Positions 8,778 through 17,407 of a stretch of DNA of 64,000 bases are shown one piece after another. Under the pieces are notes generated by a model that saw only the letters and a program-made list of their open reading frames with translations, was not told where the DNA came from and made no database searches. The position numbers and the translations under genes are program-made. How positions within the stretch are numbered: position 1 is the stretch's first letter; every line of letters starts with the position of its first letter. Location of the stretch: positions 11,489 through 75,488 of the forward strand of contig CAXYYJ010000025.1 of assembly GCA_964293475.1 (NCBI GenBank), read 5' to 3'. This stretch comes from UBA12170 sp964293475 (GTDB taxonomy: Bacteria > Bacteroidota > Bacteroidia > Bacteroidales > UBA12170).

Positions 8778-9852
8778 TTTAATTACAGGAGTATTTTTAA
8801 TAGGTCTTTGTGCCAATGCCCAAACCTATCAGAGTAAAAAAACTTTTGACCGAACTTTTGCACTCAATCAGCAAATGGATGTTACTATCAATAATAAATA
8901 TGGTGATATTCAGGTGATTCATTGGGCGAAGGACTCCTTAAAAGTTCACGTGGATGTTGAAGTTAACAGCCCAAAACCATCCAAAACCCACAAGCTGTTC
9001 TCTGCCATCGATGTTCAGTTTAGCGCAACACATTTCTATATTATTGCCCAAACCAATTTGGCGGGTCAAAGTAGTCTTTGGACAGATATATCCGATTTAT
9101 CAAAATTGGTGGTAAACCCTTCTACTTCAACCCGAATTAACTATACCATCTACTTGCCCATCACCGCCAAACTGCATCTTCAGAATAAATTCGGGAATAT
9201 TTATCTCGCAGACTATCAAGGAGATTTAAGTATTGATTTATCCAATGGCGACCTTAAAGCACATGATTTAACTGGCAAAACCAAACTAAAAATTTCGTTC
9301 GGCAACCTTTTTGTCAACAAGCTCGAAAAAGCTGTTTTGGAATCGACCTATCTTGATGCCGAAATAGCTGAGTGCGACCATTTGGAAACCAACACAAGTA
9401 CCACTACCCTGAATATTGATTTCATAAATGAATTGAATATGAACTCCGCGCACGATAAGTATTACCTCGGAAAAGTATTTACAGTAACCGGAACAAGCAG
9501 GTTCAATTTTTTAAGGATAGGTAATATCATGGAGAGTATTGATATTATTCAAAAGTTTGGTACCATCCAGGTAAAAGACATGAGTCCGCAAATTAAGAAA
9601 TTCAAACTAAGCACCTATAAAACCGATATACATTTGAGCTTCGACAATAGCCGATCTTTTCTTGTCGATTTTAGATTCATCAAGCCCGCTATGATTAGTT
9701 ATCCGACTATTGTTCTCGAAAAAAAGGAAGAATTGGTGGATGCTACTTCAGGATTAAAATCGATCCAACTAAAGCTGGGCCAGCCTTCTGCCAAACCATT
9801 TCTTATGAATATTCAGGCTGAAGAAGGAAATATTTACATGAATCTAAAATAG
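8758..9852 (+). CDS. Secreted auto-adhesin-like beta-helix protein
   Basis: A 364-residue exported protein with a signal peptide ending CANAQ. The rest is a repetitive beta pattern of short segments with N-K-x-G-x-I/L turns (NNKYGDIQVIHW, NKFGNIYLADYQGDLSIDLSNGDLKAHDL, FGNLFVNKL), like the DUF4097/DUF2807 right-handed beta-helix 'putative adhesin' families. It starts inside the end of the membrane regulator gene, so it belongs to the sigma operon. The frequent company of these proteins with ECF sigma/anti-sigma pairs in Bacteroidota suggests an envelope-sensing or envelope-maintenance role, which is not proven. Confidence 0.72.
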   Translation: MKPWIYSLITGVFLIGLCANAQTYQSKKTFDRTFALNQQMDVTINNKYGDIQVIHWAKDSLKVHVDVEVNSPKPSKTHKLFSAIDVQFSATHFYIIAQTNLAGQSSLWTDISDLSKLVVNPSTSTRINYTIYLPITAKLHLQNKFGNIYLADYQGDLSIDLSNGDLKAHDLTGKTKLKISFGNLFVNKLEKAVLESTYLDAEIAECDHLETNTSTTTLNIDFINELNMNSAHDKYYLGKVFTVTGTSRFNFLRIGNIMESIDIIQKFGTIQVKDMSPQIKKFKLSTYKTDIHLSFDNSRSFLVDFRFIKPAMISYPTIVLEKKEELVDATSGLKSIQLKLGQPSAKPFLMNIQAEEGNIYMNLK

Positions 9853-9854
9853 TT

Positions 9855-9880
9855 TTGCAACCCTTTTTAATTTGAATTGT
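9855..9880 (+). promoter_or_regulatory. Second ECF-type promoter, before the DUF2807-like lipoprotein
   Basis: TTGCAACC at 9855-9862 and TTGT at 9877-9880 have the same 14-base spacing as the promoter at 7581-7606. It lies 39 bases before the ATG at 9919, and its -10 contains the TTG at 9877 that would otherwise look like a start codon. Confidence 0.58.
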
Positions 9881-9918
9881 TTTTGTATTCAATTACGAAT
9901 TATAAAAATAAAATAACA

Positions 9919-10683
9919 ATGAAAAGTAAAGTTTTATATCTGGTTGTATTCATATCAGTAAGTATAGTATTAACATCGTGCAGCAAGTTTTTTATCGAAG
10001 GAAATGGCATGGTTAAGGAAGAGACCAGAGAGCTTGGTCAATTTGATAAAGTTGCCAACGAAGGTAGTTTTGAAGTCGAAATTATTCGTGATTCGTCCTT
10101 TTACGTAATAGTAAAAGCAGAATCTAACCTGTTAAATCTTGTAAGCACCGATATTAATTCGGGAGCCCTCATTATAAATACCCGCGAAAACGTAAACAAT
10201 ACCCGCCCAATTAAATTAGAAGTTCATGTTCCGGAGATTAAGGCATTAGAAATGAATGGCAGTGGATTTATTCGTTTTTATGGATTTGAAACTGAAAGTT
10301 TTTCAGCTGTCATAAATGGTTCGGGCAATATCTCGGGATCAATGGTTTCTGAAGAAGCCTGGCTAAAGACCGATGGCTCCGGAAGTTTTAATTTAGATAT
10401 GGATGCCGGCAATGTTGAAGCCATTATTAGTGGTTCGGGAAATATAGTTATTGAAGGCAGTGGAGATTTTGTTCAGGCTGATATTAAAGGATCGGGGAAT
10501 GTTAAAGCTTTGAATTTTGAAGCCTTAAAATCTGAGCTGGATATTTATGGCTCAGGGAATGTTTACATAAATGCATCACAATACCTTGATGCCGAAATTA
10601 TGGGAAGTGGTTCTGTTTACTACATTGGCAATCCACAGGTTAATACCACCATTCTGGGCTCAGGAAGAGTTTTAAGATATTAG
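9919..10683 (+). CDS. DUF2807-type head-GIN lipoprotein
   Basis: A 254-residue lipoprotein: residues 1-17 are hydrophobic and end in a lipobox (VLTSC), so it is probably anchored to a membrane. The body is built of repeated G-S-G-N/x turns (INGSGNISGSM, TDGSGSFNL, ISGSGNIVIEGSGDF, IKGSGNVKA, YGSGNVYI, MGSGSVYY, LGSGRVLRY), the mark of the DUF2807 beta-helix 'putative auto-transporter adhesin' family. The ATG at 9919 is chosen because it gives the lipoprotein signal and lies after an A-rich leader; the earlier TTG at 9877 sits inside the promoter. A dedicated ECF-type promoter upstream makes it a likely target of the sigma factor at 7670. Confidence 0.85.
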   Translation: MKSKVLYLVVFISVSIVLTSCSKFFIEGNGMVKEETRELGQFDKVANEGSFEVEIIRDSSFYVIVKAESNLLNLVSTDINSGALIINTRENVNNTRPIKLEVHVPEIKALEMNGSGFIRFYGFETESFSAVINGSGNISGSMVSEEAWLKTDGSGSFNLDMDAGNVEAIISGSGNIVIEGSGDFVQADIKGSGNVKALNFEALKSELDIYGSGNVYINASQYLDAEIMGSGSVYYIGNPQVNTTILGSGRVLRY

Positions 10684-10796
10684 ATAGGATAAATAGCATA
10701 ATTTAACTTTTATAACGAGCATGTTCGTTTAACAAAAACTTCGGTGGACAACTCACATGCGGGTTTTAGCCGGACTTCACTAAAAAATTATTTCGA

Positions 10797-11495
10797 ATGA
10801 AATCAAAAATGAAAATCGGATGTTTAATCATCCTGCTCATGGCAGGGGTAAGTTCTGTGTGGGCGCAATCAGAAGAAATCAATAAACCAATGAAAACCAT
10901 TTTTAGTAACTCCGACGGCAGTGTTCAGCATGGGGGATATTTTGGTCTTGTGTTGGGCTATTCCACCATCGATGATAAAGGTGCCGTGGAAGCAGGTGCT
11001 CGTTTAGCGTGGGTTATAAATCATAGGTTTGCTCTTGGTTTTACTGGAAAAGGCTTTTATAATGACCTCGATAAATCCAACGGCATAAATAATGCGGATT
11101 ATAATCTGGCAGGCGGTTATGGGGGATTGTTCTTTCAGCCAATTTTGTTTCCAAAAGCTCCTGTTCACGTTAGCTTCCCAATCATTCTGGGGGTGGGGGG
11201 TGTTTCCCTAAGTCCCCGCGACGAATATAATTATCATTGGGATTATGATAATTATGAGTCGGATTATTATACCTATGATACTGACTACTTTTTAGTGCTA
11301 GAACCTGGTATTGATGTGGAATTCAATGTATTGAATTATTTGCGCATGTCACTTGGGGCTTCTTATAGGTTCACAAACAACATTAACCTGCTTTACGAGT
11401 ACACTGAGAATGATGTGGATATATTTCGGAAAGTAGATCCGCAAGCTCTTAATAATTTCACCTTCCGCATGGCCATTATGGTAGGATGGTTTTAA
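10797..11495 (+). CDS. Outer-membrane beta-barrel protein
   Basis: A 232-residue protein with a signal peptide (LIILLMAGVSSVWAQ) and alternating beta-strand pattern, glycine and aromatic residues (GGYFGLVLGYSTID, GARLAWVINHRFALGFTGKGFYND) ending in an aromatic C-terminus (MVGWF), as in small outer-membrane barrels. The stretch at about 141-165 is very acidic and tyrosine-rich (DEYNYHWDYDNYESDYYTYD), probably an extracellular loop. It sits 113 bases after the DUF2807-like gene, with an intrinsic terminator after it. The gap holds a near-palindrome AACGAGCATGTTCGTT at about 10714-10729. Function unknown. Confidence 0.75.
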   Translation: MKSKMKIGCLIILLMAGVSSVWAQSEEINKPMKTIFSNSDGSVQHGGYFGLVLGYSTIDDKGAVEAGARLAWVINHRFALGFTGKGFYNDLDKSNGINNADYNLAGGYGGLFFQPILFPKAPVHVSFPIILGVGGVSLSPRDEYNYHWDYDNYESDYYTYDTDYFLVLEPGIDVEFNVLNYLRMSLGASYRFTNNINLLYEYTENDVDIFRKVDPQALNNFTFRMAIMVGWF

Positions 11496-11526
11496 ACATT
11501 CACTCAACTCATAATTTGAATAAAGT

Positions 11527-11556
11527 ACCGGCAAAGTTCAACGAGCCGGTTTTTTA
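11527..11556 (+). terminator. Intrinsic terminator after the beta-barrel gene
   Basis: ACCGGC at 11527-11532 pairs with GCCGGT at 11545-11550, followed by TTTTT. Confidence 0.75.
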
Positions 11557-11571
11557 TTGTCCCAATAGAGG

Positions 11572-13014
11572 TTATTTTAGTGGTGTAAGAGAGCCTATGA
11601 TGATAGATAATTGGTTTTCAGGTAATTGAGCATTAAACAGTTTTATTTCACAAGCTTTTCGTTTTCCCGAGCTTGTAATTAGGTTTAGGTTTTTTTTGAT
11701 TTGTTTATCCGAAGCATAAAAATCACGAATGGTATTTTTAAGTAGTTCCTGTTCCTGTAAAACCAGATAACTATAAATTTCCCGATTTAAACATTCCTCT
11801 TTTTTATAGCCAAGTAATTCTTCCCATCCATCTGTAAGAGAGAGTATTTTTCCATTAATATCTAAAGTAAAACCGATGGATTTTCCAGGACGAACGATGC
11901 TAAGTAATATTTCATTTTGTTGTTTAAGCTGATTTTCCAGAAATTTTAATGTGTCAATATTCCGACCAACAATTTGTATTTCGAAAATCATTCCCCTGTG
12001 GTTTTTGATAGGAATAAAAAAGACATTGAACCAAATCAATTGGTCCAATAGCAGTTGTGTTTCGCAGCTGACTTGTTGAGCTCCCCGATCAAAATCGGAT
12101 ATTACCTGATTGAGACCCGGAAAATCACCATCACCCAAATAGTTGCAAATATTATTGGCATCGGTGGTTTTGCTGATGAGATTTAAATTTTGAAAAGATG
12201 AATTATGATAAAGTATTTGGCCTTCGAGATTGATACGAATCAGAATGTCTTTCTGCTCATTGAGAATACCCTTCATAAATGCACTTTCTTCTAACGAATT
12301 CTGAAATTCTATTTTAATATTGCTGAGTTGATGCATTAAATCAAGATTTATTTTTTCAAAATCATTTAATCTCGTCCTTAATGTGGTTTCTTCCTCTTCC
12401 CAGCTTTTGGCTGCATTATTAAGATTAGCAACTCTGGTGAACGAGCTCCTTAGTTGAGCTTGCAAATTGTGCAATATAATCTGAAGATAGTTCTTATTGA
12501 TAAATTCCCTTTTCGAAATCAACATTACCGAAATCTTCATGGAAGCATTCTTAAGAATTGGTATAACTGCAATGGTAGAAATATTTGATAGCGTATTTTT
12601 GTATAAAAAATCGCAACCTGGCTCCATCAATTCCTTAAGATAAATATTTTGAGGAAAGAAAATTGACCCCAGAGAATCTGTTAATTGGGTTTTACAAATA
12701 TCGGCAAGAAATTTTTTCGGGATGGATTTGTTTTTTATAAGATCAATTTTGTTCAGGTTTTCATCATATCTATAGAAAAGTACACCGTGAATATGAATCA
12801 TTTTTGTTAGGTAGCCCATGGATATTCCAATAGCATGCTCAATATCAGAGGCATCTAACATTGCTTCGGCCATTTGGCTTTTTATATTCATAAAATCCAT
12901 GATATTAGAATCTTCGCTGTTCATGGAAGGCCGAAAACGCAATTTTTTGTTTTCAGTTTCTAATTTTTCTATCCTCAGCTTCAATTCCTCAATGGTGAGG
13001 TAATTATTTTTCAT
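11572..13014 (-). CDS. GAF/PAS sensory protein without an output domain
   Basis: A 480-residue soluble protein. Residues 5-30 form a short coiled coil. Residues about 50-190 look like a GAF domain (HAIGISMGYLTKMIHIHGVLFYRYDENLNKI is split by its first helix and strand). Residues about 200-250 form another coiled coil. Residues about 255-355 and about 375-475 are two PAS domains; the second is clear (SIGFTLDINGKILSLTDGW, ELLGYKKEECL). No kinase, cyclase or DNA-binding domain follows: the protein ends eight or so residues after PAS-2. It may signal by binding a separate kinase. It is convergent with the barrel gene and divergent from nothing obvious. Confidence 0.7.
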   Translation of the reverse strand: MKNNYLTIEELKLRIEKLETENKKLRFRPSMNSEDSNIMDFMNIKSQMAEAMLDASDIEHAIGISMGYLTKMIHIHGVLFYRYDENLNKIDLIKNKSIPKKFLADICKTQLTDSLGSIFFPQNIYLKELMEPGCDFLYKNTLSNISTIAVIPILKNASMKISVMLISKREFINKNYLQIILHNLQAQLRSSFTRVANLNNAAKSWEEEETTLRTRLNDFEKINLDLMHQLSNIKIEFQNSLEESAFMKGILNEQKDILIRINLEGQILYHNSSFQNLNLISKTTDANNICNYLGDGDFPGLNQVISDFDRGAQQVSCETQLLLDQLIWFNVFFIPIKNHRGMIFEIQIVGRNIDTLKFLENQLKQQNEILLSIVRPGKSIGFTLDINGKILSLTDGWEELLGYKKEECLNREIYSYLVLQEQELLKNTIRDFYASDKQIKKNLNLITSSGKRKACEIKLFNAQLPENQLSIIIGSLTPLK

Positions 13015-13122
13015 AGCTCATTTCCTAACACAAAAATAAGGAATAATTGGATATGAAGATTCAAACAGGGGTTAACACGAATTAATCAATGCCATCATGC
13101 TTAGCAAATAACTTCGTTCCAT

Positions 13123-13157
13123 AAAAAAAACCAGGAAATTTCCTGGTTTTTTTTTTC
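13123..13157 (-). terminator. rpoD: Intrinsic terminator after rpoD (bidirectional form)
   Basis: The 16-base perfect palindrome CCAGGAAATTTCCTGG at 13131-13146 is flanked by A-run (13123-13130) and T-run (13147-13156), so it can stop transcription on both strands. It lies 50 bases after the rpoD stop. Confidence 0.8.
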
Positions 13158-13195
13158 ACCCCTTTAAAATAGTTGGATTGTAAAGCGCTAAATTG

Positions 13196-14059
13196 TTATC
13201 CAAGATAGGTCTTTAATATTTTACTTCTGGATGCATGTTTGAGTCTTCGAATGGCTTTCTCTTTGATTTGACGAACGCGTTCGCGGGTCAGATCAAATTT
13301 TTCCCCAATTTCTTCCAAAGTCATAGGGTGGCTGCCACCAAGTCCAAAGTAAAGTCTGATGACATCGGCTTCGCGTGGAGTAAGTGTAGAGACAGCCCTG
13401 TCGATTTCTTTACGCAAACTGTCGTAAAGCAATTCGGTTTCGGGAGTTGTACCTTCTTCATTTTTAAGCACATCATACATGTTGGTCTCTTCGTCCGAAA
13501 GGAGAGGAGCGTCCATGGAAATATGACGGCCATTATTTTTAAGCGATTCTTTAACTTCTTCAACTGGAATTTCCAGATAATTTGCAATTTCAATGGCTTT
13601 GGGTTCTCTTTCAAGCACTTGTTCAAGGTGAGCATATGCTTTATTTATTTTATTGATAGACCCAATTTTATTGAGAGGAAGCCTTACTATACGCGATTGT
13701 TCAGCCAAAGCCTGAAGAATAGATTGTCTAATCCACCATACGGCATAAGAAATGAATTTAAATCCTCGGGTTTCGTCGAAACGTTGAGCTGCTTTAATGA
13801 GCCCCATATTTCCTTCGTTTATTAAATCAGGTAAGCTAAGTCCTTGGTTTTGATATTGTTTAGATACTGAAACCACAAAGCGAAGATTTGCTTTTGTGAG
13901 TTTTTCCAAGGCCAGTTTATCTCCCTGCTTTATCCTTTTGGCTAATTCTACTTCTTCATCTGCAGTAATCAACTCAACTTTACCAATTTCCTGTAGGTAC
14001 TTATCTAATGATGCTGTTTCCCGATTGGTTACCTGTTTGGTAATCTTTAGTTGCCTCAT
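13196..14059 (-). CDS. rpoD: RNA polymerase primary sigma factor (sigma-70)
   Basis: A 287-residue vegetative sigma factor of the short Bacteroidota kind, lacking the long region 1.1 and non-conserved insert of proteobacterial RpoD. Region 1.2 begins at about residue 17 (SLDKYLQEIGKVELIT). Region 2 has NLRFVVSVSKQYQNQGLSLPDLINEGNMGLIKAAQRFD and FKFISYAVWWIRQSILQAL, the helix that melts and reads the -10 element. Region 3 follows (RIVRLPLNK). Region 4 ends with LTPREADVIRLYFGL and LTLEEIGEKFDLTRERVRQIKEKAIRRLK-type residues reading the -35. It directs most housekeeping transcription at TTTG/TAnnTTTG promoters. It is followed by a terminator and stands between the PAS protein gene and pnp, both on the same strand. 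Confidence 0.97.
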   Translation of the reverse strand: MRQLKITKQVTNRETASLDKYLQEIGKVELITADEEVELAKRIKQGDKLALEKLTKANLRFVVSVSKQYQNQGLSLPDLINEGNMGLIKAAQRFDETRGFKFISYAVWWIRQSILQALAEQSRIVRLPLNKIGSINKINKAYAHLEQVLEREPKAIEIANYLEIPVEEVKESLKNNGRHISMDAPLLSDEETNMYDVLKNEEGTTPETELLYDSLRKEIDRAVSTLTPREADVIRLYFGLGGSHPMTLEEIGEKFDLTRERVRQIKEKAIRRLKHASRSKILKTYLG

Positions 14060-14127
14060 ACAAAATTATTTATTTTCAACTTTTTAATACTAAGACTATT
14101 ATACGAACTAAAAATACTTAGGTTACA

Positions 14128-16410
14128 TTATCTTCTGCGGTCACGGGAATTGCGGTCTCTGTCACGGTCGCGGTCGTTTCTATCTCTTCCGCCTCCGTTG
14201 CTTCTACCTCTGTCGCCACCGCGGTCACGGTCGTTGCTTCTTTCACCAGCAGGTCTCTCCGGACGTGGAGGTCTTTCAACAAAGCCTTCGGGTTTGGGCA
14301 GTAATACACGTGATGATAGCTTCAATTTTCCAGTAACATCATTGATTTCTAACAGTTTAACATCTATTTTTTCACCAACTTTGAGTACATCTTCAGCGTT
14401 ATCAACTCTTTCCCATTTAATTTCTGAGATATGAAGCAGTCCTTCTTTGCCGGGGATAATTTCTACAAAAGCACCAAATGATGTAATTGATTTAATGGTT
14501 CCGTGATAGATTTCGCCAACTTCAGGTTTTGCAACAATGCTTTTGATTCGGGCAATAGCGGCGTCGATAGATTCTTTGTTTTCTGCAAAAATGTCAATAA
14601 CACCCTGGTTGCCAACTTCTTCCAAAACAATTGTAGTTTTGGTTGTAGCTTGAATATCCTGAATAATTTTTCCACCGGGGCCAATAACTGCTCCAATGAA
14701 TTCTTTGGGGATAAATATTTTTTCGATACGGGGCACGTGAGGTTTGAATTCTGCGCGGGGCTCACTGATGGTTTTTTCCATTTCGCCCAAAATATGCAAT
14801 CTACCCAAACGGGCTTGTTCCAATGCTTCCTCTAAGATATTGTAAGGTAAGCCATCAATTTTAATGTCCATTTGACAGGCGGTAATACCATCGCGTGTTC
14901 CGGTTACCTTAAAATCCATGTCACCCAAATGGTCTTCATCCCCCAGAATATCTGACAATACAGCATATTTACCTGTGGTTGTATCGGTGATTAAACCCAT
15001 TGCAATACCCGAAACAGGTTTTGGAATGGGAATACCTGCATCCATAAGTGATAAAGTTCCACCACAAACCGATGCCATTGAAGAAGATCCGTTGGACTCC
15101 AGAATATCAGAAACAATACGAATGGTATAGGGTACTTTATCTGAAGAAGGAATAATGAATTTTAATGCACGAAGGGCAAGGTTACCATGTCCTATTTCTC
15201 TGCGGCTTGTTCCACGGTTGGGTTTAGCTTCTCCTGTGCTGAAAGATGGGAAATTATAATGCAAAAGGAAATTGTTTTTGCCTTCGAACACGGCACCATC
15301 AATCATTTGTTCATCCATTTTGCTGCCGAGAGTAACTGTTACCAGCGACTGTGTTTCACCACGGGTGAAAATAGCAGAACCGTGAGCTCCTGGAAGATAG
15401 TCAACTTCGCACCAGATAGGTCTGATTTCGTCAAGTTTTCTTCCATCAATTCTTTTTCTTTCGTTGAGCACGTAGTCTCTCACTGCTTTCTTTTCAATAT
15501 CGTGGAAATAGCGGCCAATCAGCGAACCATATTCAGCCCGAAGTTCTTCGGTTAGTGATTCGGAAAATTCAGTAACAACTGCCTTGAATGCATCGGAACG
15601 TTCATGTTTTCCCCAGCCTTTTCCGGCAATTTCATATACTTTATCGTAAAGTTTTTCTTCCATTTCTGCACGAAGTTCATCGTTGTTAGTTTCGTGGCAG
15701 TATTCACGCTTGGGATTTGCTTTTGCAACTTCGTGTGCTAATTCAATTTGAGCTTCGCATTGAATTTTTATGGCATCATGGGCAGCTTTGAGAGCTTCGA
15801 GCATTTCAGCTTCCGAAACTTCTTTCATTTCGCCTTCCACCATCATGATATTTTCCATGGTAGCGGCCACCATTAAGTCGATGGTTGCGTGCGCAAGTTG
15901 GTCGATATAAGGGTTAATCACATATTCTCCATTGATTTTAGCAACCCTTACTTCGGAAATCGGACCATTAAAAGGAATATCTGAAACAGCGATAGCAGCT
16001 GAAGCAGCCAGAGCTGCAAGGCTATCGGGGATAATTTGTTTATCGGAAGAAATAAGTGATATTTGAACTTGTGTTTCTGCATGATAGTTATCTGGAAACA
16101 AAGGTCTTAATGCTCTGTCGACCAGTCGGGCAATAAGGATTTCATATTCAGATGGGCGCGCTTCTCTTTTGAAAAAACCGCCGGGGAATTTTCCTGCGGC
16201 AGCATATTTTTCCTGATATTCTACAGAAAGAGGCATAAAATCCACGTCCTCTTTAGCTTCTTTGTTGGATACCACGGTGGCTAAAAGCATTGTGTTACCT
16301 TGTTTTACTACTACTGCTCCATCTGCTTGTTTGGCCAGTTTACCGGTTTCCAGGCTGATGATGGTACCATCGGCCATGGTAATGTTTTTGGTAATCCCAA
16401 TTTGTGACAT
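14128..16410 (-). CDS. pnp: Polyribonucleotide nucleotidyltransferase (PNPase)
   Basis: A 760-residue 3'-to-5' phosphorolytic exoribonuclease, a normal length for the family. The two RNase PH-like cores lie at about 10-230 (EYQEKYAAAGKFPGGFFKRE, SEYEILIARLVDRALRPLFP) and about 310-550 (RTSRREIGHGNLALRAL, with SNGSSSMASVCGG and MDFKVTGTRDGITACQMDIK-type catalytic residues). A KH domain follows at about 560-615 (IGAVIGPGGKIIQDI), then an S1 domain at about 625-695 (GEIYHGTIKSITSFGAFVEI). The last 45 residues are an Arg/Gly/Asp-rich low-complexity tail (RGG and DRDRDRDR), probably RNA-binding. It sits downstream of rpsO on the same strand, the arrangement found in many bacteria. Confidence 0.97.
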   Translation of the reverse strand: MSQIGITKNITMADGTIISLETGKLAKQADGAVVVKQGNTMLLATVVSNKEAKEDVDFMPLSVEYQEKYAAAGKFPGGFFKREARPSEYEILIARLVDRALRPLFPDNYHAETQVQISLISSDKQIIPDSLAALAASAAIAVSDIPFNGPISEVRVAKINGEYVINPYIDQLAHATIDLMVAATMENIMMVEGEMKEVSEAEMLEALKAAHDAIKIQCEAQIELAHEVAKANPKREYCHETNNDELRAEMEEKLYDKVYEIAGKGWGKHERSDAFKAVVTEFSESLTEELRAEYGSLIGRYFHDIEKKAVRDYVLNERKRIDGRKLDEIRPIWCEVDYLPGAHGSAIFTRGETQSLVTVTLGSKMDEQMIDGAVFEGKNNFLLHYNFPSFSTGEAKPNRGTSRREIGHGNLALRALKFIIPSSDKVPYTIRIVSDILESNGSSSMASVCGGTLSLMDAGIPIPKPVSGIAMGLITDTTTGKYAVLSDILGDEDHLGDMDFKVTGTRDGITACQMDIKIDGLPYNILEEALEQARLGRLHILGEMEKTISEPRAEFKPHVPRIEKIFIPKEFIGAVIGPGGKIIQDIQATTKTTIVLEEVGNQGVIDIFAENKESIDAAIARIKSIVAKPEVGEIYHGTIKSITSFGAFVEIIPGKEGLLHISEIKWERVDNAEDVLKVGEKIDVKLLEINDVTGKLKLSSRVLLPKPEGFVERPPRPERPAGERSNDRDRGGDRGRSNGGGRDRNDRDRDRDRNSRDRRR

Positions 16411-16456
16411 AATTTCTCTTCTTTGTGTTTTAAATTTCTGTTTCAGGCATAAATAC

Positions 16457-16489
16457 CAAAAAAGGCAATCTATAAAATTGCCTTATTGG
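16457..16489 (-). terminator. Hairpin between rpsO and pnp
   Basis: On the minus strand AAGGCAAT (16484-16477) pairs with ATTGCCTT (16469-16462), followed by a T-run. It can be a terminator for rpsO, a partial terminator, or a processing hairpin as in the E. coli rpsO-pnp operon; the sequence alone does not decide. Confidence 0.65.
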
Positions 16490-16531
16490 GTTTTTTTATT
16501 TTATATTAAATAGCTAGACTTAAGTGTGTAA

Positions 16532-16801
16532 CTATTTTCTTAGTCCTAATGCCTTGATAATATTACGATAACGCTCAATATCTTTAGATTTGATATAGTC
16601 AAGGATTTTTCTGCGCTTACCAACCAATCTAACAAGGGATCTTTGAGTAACCAAATCTTTTTTATTGGCTTTTAAATGCTCTGTTAAATGCTTGATGCGG
16701 AAAGAAAATAAAGCTACCTGACCTTCTGCACTTCCTGTGTTAATCTGGTCGTTACCATGCTCTGAGAAAATCTCTTTTTTCTTATCTGATGTTAAATACA
16801 T
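16532..16801 (-). CDS. rpsO: 30S ribosomal protein S15
   Basis: An 89-residue protein matching S15 end to end: the helical bundle with GSAEGQVALFSFRIKHLTEHL and HLKANKKDLVTQRSLVRLVGKRRKIL that contacts the 16S rRNA three-way junction. Length and C-terminus (RYRNIIKALGLRK) are normal. It is followed by a hairpin and then pnp. A full TTTG/TAATTTTG promoter lies 35 bases upstream. Confidence 0.97.
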   Translation of the reverse strand: MYLTSDKKKEIFSEHGNDQINTGSAEGQVALFSFRIKHLTEHLKANKKDLVTQRSLVRLVGKRRKILDYIKSKDIERYRNIIKALGLRK

Positions 16802-16835
16802 ATTTTTCTGTCTTTATTTTTCAAATTTCGGGCTG

Positions 16836-16866
16836 CAAAATTACTATTATTTTTTCTTTCAACAAA
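16836..16866 (-). promoter_or_regulatory. rpsO: Promoter of rpsO
   Basis: On the minus strand TTTG (16866-16863) and TAATTTTG (16843-16836) are 19 bases apart, an exact fit to the Bacteroidota housekeeping promoter, 35 bases before the rpsO ATG. Confidence 0.7.
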
Positions 16867-17407
16867 ATAAATTTTTAAAAACTTTTCTTTGCCAAAAGTC
16901 TCGGTTGATAATAATTCTGCAAATGTACACTAATAGTTATGAATTGCATTTTTTTTGGAAAAAATAATGGCTTAAACGGCTGATATTCGGATGTATATTC
17001 TCTAATGAATGGTAACGCATTTATTTCATCTTTTTCCGAATGACTTTTTTTTCCAAAACTCATGTTTGTTTTGGGGGGTATTGTAAAAAAATCTACGGCG
17101 TAAAATTCTTAGTAATGGCAGACAAACTTCATTTTTTGATATTTTTTGTGGCCATCTGACGATAATAATTATTAAACCAATAATGTTAATATTTATTTAA
17201 TTTATCAAAACTTCAATACATTAAATTTATAATTTAGTTTGCTGATTGAAAGCAAGAATTGAATAGGTAGAATTTATAAATCATATATATTATATTTGTA
17301 ATAAAATTAACGTATTAATTATTTCTATTTTAAAGTCAGTCAGTCTGCTGTGTTAAAAAAATATTGAATTGGATGGGCTATAAAAATGTGTAAAACCGAA
17401 TAAAATT
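16867..17407. other. Intergenic region between divergent rpsO and the SPOR-protein gene
   Basis: Very AT-rich, with no gene seen. TATATTTG at 17291-17298 is a -7 match for the gene starting at 17408, but no -33 TTTG lies at the right distance; it would leave a leader of about 110 bases. Confidence 0.4.

Noticed and set aside
9877..9918. TTG start for the DUF2807-like lipoprotein
   Set aside because: It lies in the -10 of the ECF-type promoter, and the ATG at 9919 gives the proper lipoprotein signal.
13235..13825. 196-residue frame on the plus strand
   Set aside because: It is the reverse shadow of rpoD, whose protein is unmistakable.
14061..14068. TAATTTTG as the rpoD promoter -7 element
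   Set aside because: It is only two bases from the ATG, which would place the start of transcription inside the gene, and no -33 box fits.
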